Part shown: positions 25,975 to 33,867 of the stretch, piece after piece
Numbering within the stretch: the first letter of the stretch is position 1
How the letters are laid out: every line of letters begins with the position of its first letter
Position numbers and translations under genes: made by a program
Notes under the pieces: generated by a model
Databases searched by the model: none
What the model saw: only the letters and a program-made list of their open reading frames with translations
Told to the model about the DNA's origin: nothing
DNA from: Deltaproteobacteria bacterium
GTDB lineage: Bacteria > Desulfobacterota > Binatia > HRBIN30 > CADEER01
Assembly: GCA_029262455.1 (NCBI GenBank)
Contig: JAJCZJ010000101.1
Coordinates: forward strand, 1-38,512
Length of the DNA: 38,512 nucleotides
Reading direction: 5' to 3'

Positions 25975-28029
25975 ATGATCAAGACCCTCGCAATCTGGAT
26001 TCCCTCGGGGCTCCTTCTCATCGGAGTCGGTTGGCTGGCGCAAGCACGCTCACCCAGTACCGGCAGCGGTCCACGAAAATTCGCCGCAGACTTCTTGGTG
26101 GGACTCGCCGCAACCACGGCAGCCCTGCAGCTTTGGAGTTTGTTTGCGCCGATCAACAAGGCAACCCTTTTGGTCGCGTCCGGAGCAGGACTTGCAGGAC
26201 TGGTATTAGGCGGGCCACCGGCGCTCCGAAACGCCCGCAACGGTTTCAAGAGCCATATCCCGCAACTGGCAGTGCTCGGCGCTGCGGCTCTGTGGTTCGC
26301 TGCTTTCGGACAGTTGGCGCTGCGACACGGGGACAGCGGCCTCTATCACATCTCCTCGGTAAAATGGGCTTCTGAATTTTCGGTCGTACCCGGATTGGGA
26401 AACCTCCACCAGCGCCTCGCGTTCAACACTTCGTTTCATCTACTCGCGGCGCTGTTCGAGAGCGTGGGGTTCAACATCGGCACCGGCCAGCTCATCAATG
26501 GCCTACTCGGCTGCGCCGCCGTGGCGTTCCTGTGCCCGGCCATTCGTGGCCAAAGCCAGCCTCTTCGATTGTTTGACGGACTACTGCTTCTACCGGTACT
26601 CGCAACGGTGTTCACAAGGCCGTATTTCGGCGTTTCACCAGACGTGTCGATTACGCTGCTCGGAACAATCCTCGCCAGTTTCTTGCTGCACCACTTTTGC
26701 GCCCCGGACGAAGACACAACAGGTTCTCGTCTTCAACAAATCGCCGCCGTCAGTGCGCTCGGGCTCACGATGAAACTGGGTTTCGGGCTGCTCGCCGCAA
26801 TCGGCCCCGCAGCCGCCAGCCTCGCAGCCCGGAATCAGAAATGGCGCCATCGATTTCTCATCCCCGGGGTCGTCTGGGGGCTTCTCTTCTTTCCTTGGGT
26901 CGCTCGCAATGTCGTGCTCTCTGGCCATTTGATCTTTCCTGTGGCGGGCACGCAGCTCCCCGTTGAATGGGCGGTCCCAAGATCGCTCACCCTCGGCATG
27001 AGCATGATCATCAAGAACTGGGCTCGGCGCCCGCTCGTGTTCTGGACGGAGATTGGAACTCTCGATTGGATTCCCTTGTGGCTGCAGAATCTCGATCCCG
27101 AATTCGTCCTCCTCGGGGTTACCTGCGTATGCCTTTGGATCGGGGTCGCTGCTCTGCCGACGACCGCCAAAACTCGAAAGACTCGAACGACGACGGCGCT
27201 CGCGAAAATTGGTCTCGTCCACGCAGCTGCGCTTCTGTTCTGGTTCGCCACCGCCCCGGATCCGCGCTTTGCCGGCGCAACCCCGTGGGTCCTCACAGCC
27301 ACCGCCGCAGCGATACTCATTCCGAGCCTAGATCGAGCCCCAGCCCGGCGCTCACTCCTCGCCCTATCGCTATTTACCTTCACCGTACCGATACCTCTGG
27401 GCTTCCGACGTGCGCTCGGCTATCCAACAGGCCGTCCCCAGATCGCCGTGAGTCAAAAGCAAACTCACTCCGGGATGACCGTATCCGTACCAGCGCGCGA
27501 CCAATGCTGGGACACTCCACTGCCATGTACGCCCTACTTCAGGCCAGCCCTGCAGCGGCGCGGCGATAGCCTCGGCGACGGCTTCATCCTCGCCGACAAC
27601 TTGATCTACCCGTACATGGGGCACACGCCACCGGAAGGTATTCAATGCGACCCGGGCGTCGGCATCGCCTTGGTCCCCAGGAAGGGATGGTCAGCCTACG
27701 ACCCAACGTCCGCCTCTCGCACCATCTACCACGCCGCCAAGATGCTGGTCTTCGCGACAAGCCAAGGGCCGGCACGGCTGGAAATCGAGGTCGGCGACAT
27801 CCAACCGCTCCGCGATCTAGCACTCGAAGTGTCGGTAGGTGAATCCCGGGCCGCCACACTAGGTGTCCAAGCGGGAGCGAGGCTCCAGGCCGAGATCAAT
27901 CTCAGCGCCGACTTCAACCTGATCACACTCGCTATCGGCGGAACCGAACCGCAAAGGAAGATACAGATTCTAAATATGGCGCTCAGGACCCTCGACCAAA
28001 AGACCGACCAACGCGGCCCCGGTAGGTAG
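25975..28029 (+). CDS. Polytopic membrane protein (LIC_10190-like)
   Basis: This 684-residue protein has about twelve hydrophobic segments between residues 1 and 490, for example LAIWIPSGLLLIGVGWLA, LLVASGAGLAGLVLGG and LLALSLFTFTVPIPLGF. A loop after the fourth segment has GDSGLYHISSVKWASEF and GLGNLHQRLAFNTSFH. That Asp-containing loop is typical of GT-C-like or polymerase-like membrane proteins, and I recall it from LIC_10190-type proteins encoded in glycan loci. The last 190 residues are predicted to be outside the membrane and contain a Cys pair (DQCWDTPLPCTPYF) and a Cys at CDPGVG. The neighbours suggest a glycan polymerase or lipid-linked sugar transferase, but function is not established. 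Confidence 0.75.
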   Translation: MIKTLAIWIPSGLLLIGVGWLAQARSPSTGSGPRKFAADFLVGLAATTAALQLWSLFAPINKATLLVASGAGLAGLVLGGPPALRNARNGFKSHIPQLAVLGAAALWFAAFGQLALRHGDSGLYHISSVKWASEFSVVPGLGNLHQRLAFNTSFHLLAALFESVGFNIGTGQLINGLLGCAAVAFLCPAIRGQSQPLRLFDGLLLLPVLATVFTRPYFGVSPDVSITLLGTILASFLLHHFCAPDEDTTGSRLQQIAAVSALGLTMKLGFGLLAAIGPAAASLAARNQKWRHRFLIPGVVWGLLFFPWVARNVVLSGHLIFPVAGTQLPVEWAVPRSLTLGMSMIIKNWARRPLVFWTEIGTLDWIPLWLQNLDPEFVLLGVTCVCLWIGVAALPTTAKTRKTRTTTALAKIGLVHAAALLFWFATAPDPRFAGATPWVLTATAAAILIPSLDRAPARRSLLALSLFTFTVPIPLGFRRALGYPTGRPQIAVSQKQTHSGMTVSVPARDQCWDTPLPCTPYFRPALQRRGDSLGDGFILADNLIYPYMGHTPPEGIQCDPGVGIALVPRKGWSAYDPTSASRTIYHAAKMLVFATSQGPARLEIEVGDIQPLRDLALEVSVGESRAATLGVQAGARLQAEINLSADFNLITLAIGGTEPQRKIQILNMALRTLDQKTDQRGPGR

Positions 28030-28073
28030 GAAGGCGGAAGCCGAAAACATCACCCTACTTTTTTCAGGGTTTC

Positions 28074-28100
28074 GCAGCGCTCGGTGTTTCAACCGGCTGC
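28074..28100. terminator. Stem-loop between convergent genes
   Basis: GCAGC (28074-28078) pairs with GCTGC (28096-28100), with an inner GGT/ACC. A second short stem ACCCT/AGGGT (28052-28070) encloses a T6 tract. Both lie in the 84-base gap where the membrane-protein and protease genes converge. Evidence for termination is weak. Confidence 0.3.
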
Positions 28101-28113
28101 CGACCACGAGCAA

Positions 28114-29805
28114 TCAGTTCCCCCACACCTGCACTTCAGCGATCGTCAGCACGCCCGGATCCTGCTTGTAGATCCTCACATACCGTCCGCTCGCACTCAG
28201 ACTCAGCACACTCGGCGTCCCGGCACTTGGCGCTACGAACGCCTCGAAGATGCCCGCGTCTCCCGGCTCTGGATTGGGAGTGCTCGAAACCAGCACGTAA
28301 TAGTTTGAGACTGCCGTCTCGCAACATCCGGTGCGATTCCAGATATCAACTTTCGCCACATCGGCCTGGAATCCCAAGTCGACTTCCCACCAGGAATTCG
28401 TTTCGTTGCCCGTGTGCGTAACTGACCCGGCACCGAAAGAACCGTTCGTAGTCCCATCGACCGCACGGCTCGCATCGGCTCCGAAAGCCGTGCTGATCTG
28501 CGTCGCAGACTGCCCCTCGGACAAGTTGCTCATCGCACTAGGCGTGCCCCAAACTTGCACTTCGGCAATGGTCAGCACGCCCGGATTCTGCTTATAGATC
28601 CTCACGTACCGCCCGGTGGCACTTAGATTCAGCACACTCGGCGTCCCGGCACTCGGCGCTACGAAGGCCTCGAAGATGCCTGCGTCTCCCGGCTCCGGGT
28701 TGGGAGAGCTCGAAACCAGTACGTAGTAGTTGGAGACTGCCGTCTCGCAGCATCCCGTCCGATTCCAGATGTCAATCTTCGCCACATCGGCCTGGACTCC
28801 CAGGTCGACTTCCCACCAGGAATTCGTCTCGTTGCCCGTATGCGTCACTGACCCGGCACCGAAAGAACCGTTCGTAGTCCCATCGACCGCACGGCTCGCA
28901 TCGGCTCCGAAAACCGTGCTGATCTGCGTCGCAGACTGCCCCTCGGACAAGTTGCTCATCGCACTAGGCGTGCCCCAAACTTGCACTTCGGCAATAGTCA
29001 GCACGCCCGGATCCTGCTTATAGATCCTCACGTACCGCCCGGTGGCACTTAGATTCAGCACACTCGGCGTCCCGGCACTCGGCGCTACGAAGGCCTCGAA
29101 GATGCCTGCGTCTCCCGGCTGCGGATTCGGAGTGCTCGAAACCAGCACGTAGTAGTTAGAGACCGCCGTCCCGCAACAACCAGTGCGATTCCAGATGTCA
29201 ATCTGCGCCACATCGGCCTGGACTCCCAGGTCGACTTCCCACCAGGAATTCGTCTCGTTGCCCGTATGCGTCACTGACCCGGCGCCGAAAGAACCGTTCG
29301 TGATCCCATCGACCGCACGGCTCGCGTCGGCTCCGAAAACCGTACTGATCTGCGTCGCAGACTTACCCTCGGATAAGTTGCTCATCGCACCAGCTGTGCC
29401 CCAGATCCGCACTTCCGCAATGGTCAGGACACCCGGGTCCTGCTTGTAAATTCTCACGTAGCGTCCGCTCACGCCCAGATTGAGCACAGTCGGCGAACCG
29501 GCACTCGGTGCTGAGAAGATTTCGAAGATGCCTGCGTCTCCCGGCTTTGGATTGGGAGTGCTCGAAACCAACACATAGTAATTGCTGACGGCAGTCCCGC
29601 AGCAATCGGTACGGTTCCAAATTTCGACCCTGCCGACGTCGGACTCCACACCCAGGTCGACTTCCCACCAAGCGTTATCCGCGCTGCCAGTGTGAGTCAC
29701 CGATCCGGCGCCAAAAGAACCATTCGTATTCCCATCGACCGCCCGGTCCGCTTCGGCTTCGAAAATCGTGCTGTTCTGGGTAGCCGACTTGCCTTCCGAC
29801 AAGTT
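28114..29805 (-). repeat. Four 426-bp tandem units (142-residue lectin-like domains)
   Basis: In minus-strand order the units start at 29805, 29379, 28953 and 28527. The period is exactly 426 bases. Units 2-4 are nearly identical over long stretches, with most differences synonymous or clustered, while unit 1 is more diverged. The last unit ends at the stop. Confidence 0.95.
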
Positions 29806-31191
29806 GTCCAACACCGGTGTCGGCGTGTTCGTATTCGTCGGTGTGGGTGTCCGGGTGGGCGTCGGCGTATTCGTTGGCGTGTTTGTCGGCGGTGGTGGCG
29901 ATGTCGGCGTCGCAGTCGGTCCGGGCGGAGAGAGACAGGTGCGGGAATCCGCATAGGAAGAGATCGTCGCTTCGCTGGAATTCGAAAAGAAATCCTGTGG
30001 CGAGCACACGCCGATCGACGGCAACATGACACAGCAGGTATGCGGAGAACACGAGGGTTGTGGATTGCCAGGATTAGCGCAGTTCCCACCATTCGAAGGA
30101 AACCCCGTACAAGTGTGCCCGGCACTGAAGTTGTGCCCGACCTCGTGGGCCAAGAGCACACTCATTGTGGCCGAGCTCGATGAAATATCCTCGGACACCC
30201 CGACACCTGCGGACGAACAAACCCCCCCGATCGATGCGATGCCGATCACACTGAAACTCGGCCGGCAGAGATCTCGACCGGTAAATAGATGGGCGATGTC
30301 GCCGAACGGCGTTCCCCAAGACTGGTCGCCAAAACCACCGCTCACCCCACCGCCATCACTCTTGGAACGGAAGTCGGAAAGGATCGCGTCCGCGTTGGGG
30401 CTGCAGGATCCTCCCGGGCCAGCGATAAACGGGTCTGAAGCATCGGTCGTGTAGACTGTATTCGTCGATACGACAAAAGTGATGTCGACTTCCGCGTCAT
30501 AGATACCCGACATGACGTTAATGACCGTCACCATCCAATCGGCGGCTTGCTGGGCCGTCCAACCACCCCCAGCCGCGAAGTACTCATAGTCTCCAACCAG
30601 CGAAATTTCTGTGACGTGAGGGCCGCTCGCCCCAGACGCAACCGCACCGAGATCCTCAGCCAGTCGGCGCCGACCAGCGCGCCGACGATTGTGCCGAGTG
30701 GGCGCAGCAACCCCTTCAACCCCACAGGAATCGCCGGGGTCGAAATCTACGTCGGACATTCGATATCCAAGCTGGCCGGAAGTCGAGGCCACCCCAAGGC
30801 GATCTGCCGACTCAACAACGAGAATCTCGTCATTCACCGAGATCGCACCAGAGTACAGTCCGTCGGACTCCGTCAAGCGAACCCATGAACCAGGCTCATC
30901 AAGGACGAAGCCCTTATAATGATTTGCGGAGGAAGGATTCCCCGTCTGGTCGACGCCGCTCGGCTCGAGGACGAGCGATAACCGCCGGCCCAAAATCTCA
31001 ATCGTTATCTCAGTCGTCGTATTCGCTTGCCCGCTGAGGGCCGCGGACGATTGCGAGATCGATACAGGCGACAGAATTGCCGGATCGATCATCTCGGCAA
31101 GCGCCATAGAACTTGACACAGCCAGAAGACAGGAAAGGCCCGTCACAACCAGGCCGGTACGAAAGAGAATTAGTCTGCACTTGGAATCCAT
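28114..31191 (-). CDS. Secreted metzincin metalloprotease with four F-type lectin-like repeats
   Basis: From the ATG at 31191 the protein has 1025 residues; the frame extends to 31251, but the start at 31191 gives a clean signal peptide (LILFRTGLVVTGLSCLLAVS, cut after about SMALA). A propeptide-like region (about 35-190) contains a basic stretch RRRAGRRRL. The catalytic domain has the zinc motif HEVGHNFSAGH (residues 349-359), a Met-turn CCVMLPS and many Cys, like reprolysin-type M12 peptidases. A Thr/Pro linker (about 418-460) leads to four 142-residue units (463, 605, 747, 889) that fit F-type lectins: SVTHT, WWEVDL, NRT(D/G)CC. It should cleave proteins outside the cell while bound to a glycan. 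There is no stop in the linker or repeats. Confidence 0.9.
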   Translation of the reverse strand: MDSKCRLILFRTGLVVTGLSCLLAVSSSMALAEMIDPAILSPVSISQSSAALSGQANTTTEITIEILGRRLSLVLEPSGVDQTGNPSSANHYKGFVLDEPGSWVRLTESDGLYSGAISVNDEILVVESADRLGVASTSGQLGYRMSDVDFDPGDSCGVEGVAAPTRHNRRRAGRRRLAEDLGAVASGASGPHVTEISLVGDYEYFAAGGGWTAQQAADWMVTVINVMSGIYDAEVDITFVVSTNTVYTTDASDPFIAGPGGSCSPNADAILSDFRSKSDGGGVSGGFGDQSWGTPFGDIAHLFTGRDLCRPSFSVIGIASIGGVCSSAGVGVSEDISSSSATMSVLLAHEVGHNFSAGHTCTGFPSNGGNCANPGNPQPSCSPHTCCVMLPSIGVCSPQDFFSNSSEATISSYADSRTCLSPPGPTATPTSPPPPTNTPTNTPTPTRTPTPTNTNTPTPVLDNLSEGKSATQNSTIFEAEADRAVDGNTNGSFGAGSVTHTGSADNAWWEVDLGVESDVGRVEIWNRTDCCGTAVSNYYVLVSSTPNPKPGDAGIFEIFSAPSAGSPTVLNLGVSGRYVRIYKQDPGVLTIAEVRIWGTAGAMSNLSEGKSATQISTVFGADASRAVDGITNGSFGAGSVTHTGNETNSWWEVDLGVQADVAQIDIWNRTGCCGTAVSNYYVLVSSTPNPQPGDAGIFEAFVAPSAGTPSVLNLSATGRYVRIYKQDPGVLTIAEVQVWGTPSAMSNLSEGQSATQISTVFGADASRAVDGTTNGSFGAGSVTHTGNETNSWWEVDLGVQADVAKIDIWNRTGCCETAVSNYYVLVSSSPNPEPGDAGIFEAFVAPSAGTPSVLNLSATGRYVRIYKQNPGVLTIAEVQVWGTPSAMSNLSEGQSATQISTAFGADASRAVDGTTNGSFGAGSVTHTGNETNSWWEVDLGFQADVAKVDIWNRTGCCETAVSNYYVLVSSTPNPEPGDAGIFEAFVAPSAGTPSVLSLSASGRYVRIYKQDPGVLTIAEVQVWGN

Positions 31192-31382
31192 TGACCACCA
31201 GTTCAAGCGAGATCTGTGCCAGGGACGAGCCCGCCACCACCCAAATCCCACATTTTTTTACGTCCCCAATTCATCCCGCCGGGATGGACAAATGACGGCA
31301 GTCTCTCGCCGTTAGGCATGGAGATGCCACAGTCCCCTACTTTGCGACGTGTCCGGCCATTTCGCAATACGTATGATTGTTC

Positions 31383-31421
31383 GCGATAGCTGCAGCAAAA
31401 GTTCCAAATTCAAGCTATCGC
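31383..31421 (+). promoter_or_regulatory. Inverted repeat in leader of the GT2 gene
   Basis: GCGATAGCT (31383-31391) and AGCTATCGC (31413-31421) form a perfect 9-bp stem with a 21-nt loop, 52 bases before the chosen ATG. It could be an operator or an RNA hairpin in the 5' leader. The other part of the gap (31192-31472) shows only a small palindrome ATCCCG-C-CGGGAT near 31273. Confidence 0.35.
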
Positions 31422-31472
31422 CCTCGCGCCGCTCAGCTTGCCAGTTGCCGGAGAAGCTGGTTTTCCATCCCT

Positions 31473-32378
31473 ATGCCTACCTCACCCTCTATCAGCGTCG
31501 TGACGCCGTCGCTGAACCAGGGCGAGTTCATTGCCCAAACAATCGAAAGTGTGGCGTCGCAAGGCTACGCCCCCCTCGAGCATCGCATCTACGACGGCGG
31601 CTCTACGGACTCGACCGCCGCGGTGCTCGCTCGGTACCGCAGTCAGATCATCGCTACGGTCGAGCCCGACGGTGGCCAGGCCGCCGCCGTCAACCGCGGC
31701 CTTCGCGAAGCCAAAGGCGAGATTGTCGGCTGGCTCAACTCGGACGACTTCTACTACCCAGGAGCATTGCGCGCGGTCGGCGAACACTTCGCTAGCCACC
31801 CCGAGTGCAGCGCTCTCTATGGCGCGGCGCACTACGTCAACGCTCAAGGAGAGCCGCTGGACCCGTATCCGACCGGAGACCCACACGAGCTTCGCTTCGG
31901 GTGTTTCATCTGCCAACCGACGGTCTTCATCCGAAAACGAGTGATCGCCGAGGTCGGTGCGCTCGATGAGTCTCTCCGTTTTTGCATGGATTACGATCTC
32001 TGGCTGCGTATCGCCGAGCGCTTCGAGTTTCACCGAATCCCCAACGTTCTCGCCGCGTACAGACTCCACGAAACATCCAAGTCGGTAGCCGAACAGCTCA
32101 ATGCCCGACGCGAGACGGTGGAAATGATGCATCGGCGTACCGGCGCCGCGCCATTGACCAGCATCTACGGCTACGCCGACCTCCTCGCCAAAGAAAGATT
32201 CGGTGCCCACAACCCCAACCGGCCCCTTGTTCGCCTGATGACGATGCTCAACGCCTTGGCGCTGACTGTCCGCTATCATCCGCGACCAACCCGCGAAGAC
32301 CTGACGCTGATTCGACAACGGTTACGGCAGGGATCGGCGCTCGCGCCGGGCTCCCTTCCGGACACCGAATCACAATGA
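31473..32378 (+). CDS. Glycosyltransferase family 2
   Basis: The ATG at 31473 gives 301 residues and places the GT-A fold at the N-terminus; the frame extends to a TTG at 31377 without homology. Motifs are SISVVTPSLNQGEFI, the sugar-nucleotide site HRIYDGGSTDSTA, GGQAAAVNRGL, the metal-binding WLNSDDFYYPGA and QPTVFIRK with a later DYDLWLRIAERF. It closely resembles the GT2 half of the fusion at 17326. The downstream GT4 starts inside its stop codon (ATGA), so the two are co-translated. No good ribosome site precedes the ATG. Sugar and linkage are unknown. Confidence 0.88.
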   Translation: MPTSPSISVVTPSLNQGEFIAQTIESVASQGYAPLEHRIYDGGSTDSTAAVLARYRSQIIATVEPDGGQAAAVNRGLREAKGEIVGWLNSDDFYYPGALRAVGEHFASHPECSALYGAAHYVNAQGEPLDPYPTGDPHELRFGCFICQPTVFIRKRVIAEVGALDESLRFCMDYDLWLRIAERFEFHRIPNVLAAYRLHETSKSVAEQLNARRETVEMMHRRTGAAPLTSIYGYADLLAKERFGAHNPNRPLVRLMTMLNALALTVRYHPRPTREDLTLIRQRLRQGSALAPGSLPDTESQ

Positions 32379-33517
32379 CCCGAATCGTTCTCGACGGACT
32401 GCCCCTGTTCGTCCGTTCGGCAGGAGTCGCGCGGTACACGCTAGAGCTGGCACGCGCCATCGCCAACGCCGCACCCGAGACCGAGTTCTCTCTATTCGGC
32501 CCGCGCTATCCACAGCCACGTCTCGGACCAGAAGTTCTGCCGCCAAACCTCTCGATAACGCGATCTTGGCGCTACCCTCTCGCGATGAAGCAACCCCTGC
32601 CACACTTGCCAAAGTTTGTGGCCGCCGCTGCCGCCGCGGGGCCGCACGACCTGTTTCACGGCACCACCTATACGGCGCCCGCCCGTCCTTCGACCCCGGT
32701 CGTGCTCACCATTCACGATCTAGCGCTGCTTCGGAATCCGAAGTGGGGCACCGAAGCCCTAACCAAGATGGTGCGCTCATCGATAGAGCAACTCACAGAA
32801 GCGAGGGCGATCATTGCGGTATCCAACGCGACGCGACACGACCTGATCGAACTTTGCGGGATCCCCAGAGAGCAGATCTACGTCGTCCACAACGGCGTCG
32901 AATCGTGCTACCACCCGGGGGACTCGGAACAGAGCCGCGCGCTGATCGAACGCTGGCTCGGCGAGGAAGGTCCGTTTGTCCTGCACGTCGGCACTCTCGA
33001 GCCGCGAAAGAACGTCGAGACTCTCGTTACCGCATTCTCGGAGGCACGGCGCTGCACCGGGGCGAAACACAAACTGCTGCTCGCAGGTGAGAAGGGATGG
33101 GGTATCGGCGACCTCGAGGCCCTGGTCGCCGACCTCGACCATGCGCCGCACACCAGAGTCTTGGGTCGGGTCTCAGACCAACATCTCCAACACCTCTATC
33201 GGGCCGCGGATTTGTTCGCTTATCCATCCTTCTACGAGGGATTTGGCTTACCGGTCCTCGAAGCCATGGCGAGCGGCACTGCCGTGCTCGCTTCGAACCG
33301 ATCAGCGTTGCCCGAAGTGATCGGTGACGCCGGCGTCCTGATCGACCCCGACTGTGAGGCAGAACTCGCCGCCAAGCTGGCTGAGCTCATGACCAGTCCC
33401 GAACGGCGAACAGAACTGGCAACCGCCGGCCAAATACGCGCGAAGGACTTCTCCTGGGAAAAGTGCGCCAAAGAAACACTCGCGGTCTACTCACAAGTTC
33501 TCCAACGTCCTCTGTAA
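32375..33517 (+). CDS. Glycosyltransferase family 4 (mannosyl/rhamnosyltransferase-like)
   Basis: The ATG at 32375 overlaps the upstream stop by four bases, giving 380 residues; the frame is open further upstream only as a shadow of the GT2 gene. Motifs are LDGLPLFVRSAGVARYTLEL at the start, DLFHGTTYTAP, TIHDLALLRNPKW, the link region VSNATRHDLIE, VVHNGVE, then GTLEPRKNVETLV, the pattern of the MtfB/WbdA-like GT4 subgroup that uses GDP-mannose or dTDP-rhamnose. EX7E is EGFGLPVLEAMASGTAVL. With gmd nearby a GDP-sugar donor is plausible but not shown. Confidence 0.88.
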   Translation: MTRIVLDGLPLFVRSAGVARYTLELARAIANAAPETEFSLFGPRYPQPRLGPEVLPPNLSITRSWRYPLAMKQPLPHLPKFVAAAAAAGPHDLFHGTTYTAPARPSTPVVLTIHDLALLRNPKWGTEALTKMVRSSIEQLTEARAIIAVSNATRHDLIELCGIPREQIYVVHNGVESCYHPGDSEQSRALIERWLGEEGPFVLHVGTLEPRKNVETLVTAFSEARRCTGAKHKLLLAGEKGWGIGDLEALVADLDHAPHTRVLGRVSDQHLQHLYRAADLFAYPSFYEGFGLPVLEAMASGTAVLASNRSALPEVIGDAGVLIDPDCEAELAAKLAELMTSPERRTELATAGQIRAKDFSWEKCAKETLAVYSQVLQRPL

Positions 33518-33521
33518 AGCT

Positions 33522-33534
33522 CTCCGAAGCGGAG
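33522..33534 (+). terminator. Small stem-loop after the GT4 gene
   Basis: CTCCG-AAG-CGGAG lies five bases after the stop at 33517. The stem is only 5 bp with no T-run, so readthrough into the next genes is likely. Confidence 0.25.
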
Positions 33535-33595
33535 CCTACCCGGCTCTGAAACCTGATTTGCCACCGAGTAGGGAACAGCTTATGTTGAGCCGGAA

Positions 33596-33835
33596 GTGAT
33601 CCATCTGAGAATCAGTGCCGCGGTTGTACTAGGGCTTATCCTCACAATCGCACCCCAGCCTGCACAGGCCTATCTAGACCCCGGTGCCGGGAGCGTTCTG
33701 CTCCAGCTTCTCCTCGGTGGCGTCGCTGGCCTGATCGTGGCGCTGCGTGTCGGGTGGCGTAACATCCTCGCGATGTTCGGAATTGGCACAGAACCTCCCT
33801 CGGAAGATGCACAGTCGCCTGAGTCGGACGACTAG
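33596..33835 (+). CDS. Small membrane protein with YLDPGAGS motif
   Basis: This 79-residue protein starts at a GTG. The first segment (ISAAVVLGLILTIAPQPAQA) is a signal peptide or signal anchor. It is followed by AYLDPGAGSVLLQLLLGGVAGLIVALRV in two pieces, a motif that recurs in small proteins next to exopolysaccharide genes in many bacteria, then a basic-aromatic VGWRNI and an acidic tail. If cleaved after AQA, the remaining part has one membrane helix with DPGAGS just outside it. No function is known to me. It sits 78 bases after a GT4 and 32 bases before the methyltransferase, so it belongs to the glycan locus. Confidence 0.75.
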   Translation: MIHLRISAAVVLGLILTIAPQPAQAYLDPGAGSVLLQLLLGGVAGLIVALRVGWRNILAMFGIGTEPPSEDAQSPESDD

Positions 33836-33867
33836 CACTTAACCACGAGACCCATCACTCCGTTCGA

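Noticed and set aside
28114-29805. Possible CRISPR or satellite array
   Set aside because: The 426-base units are in frame and encode a conserved domain with no spacers, so this is a protein repeat.
31377-31472. Longer N-terminus of the GT2 at 31473
   Set aside because: The extension would run through the inverted repeat at 31383-31421 and precedes the normal GT2 start; no family member I know has it.
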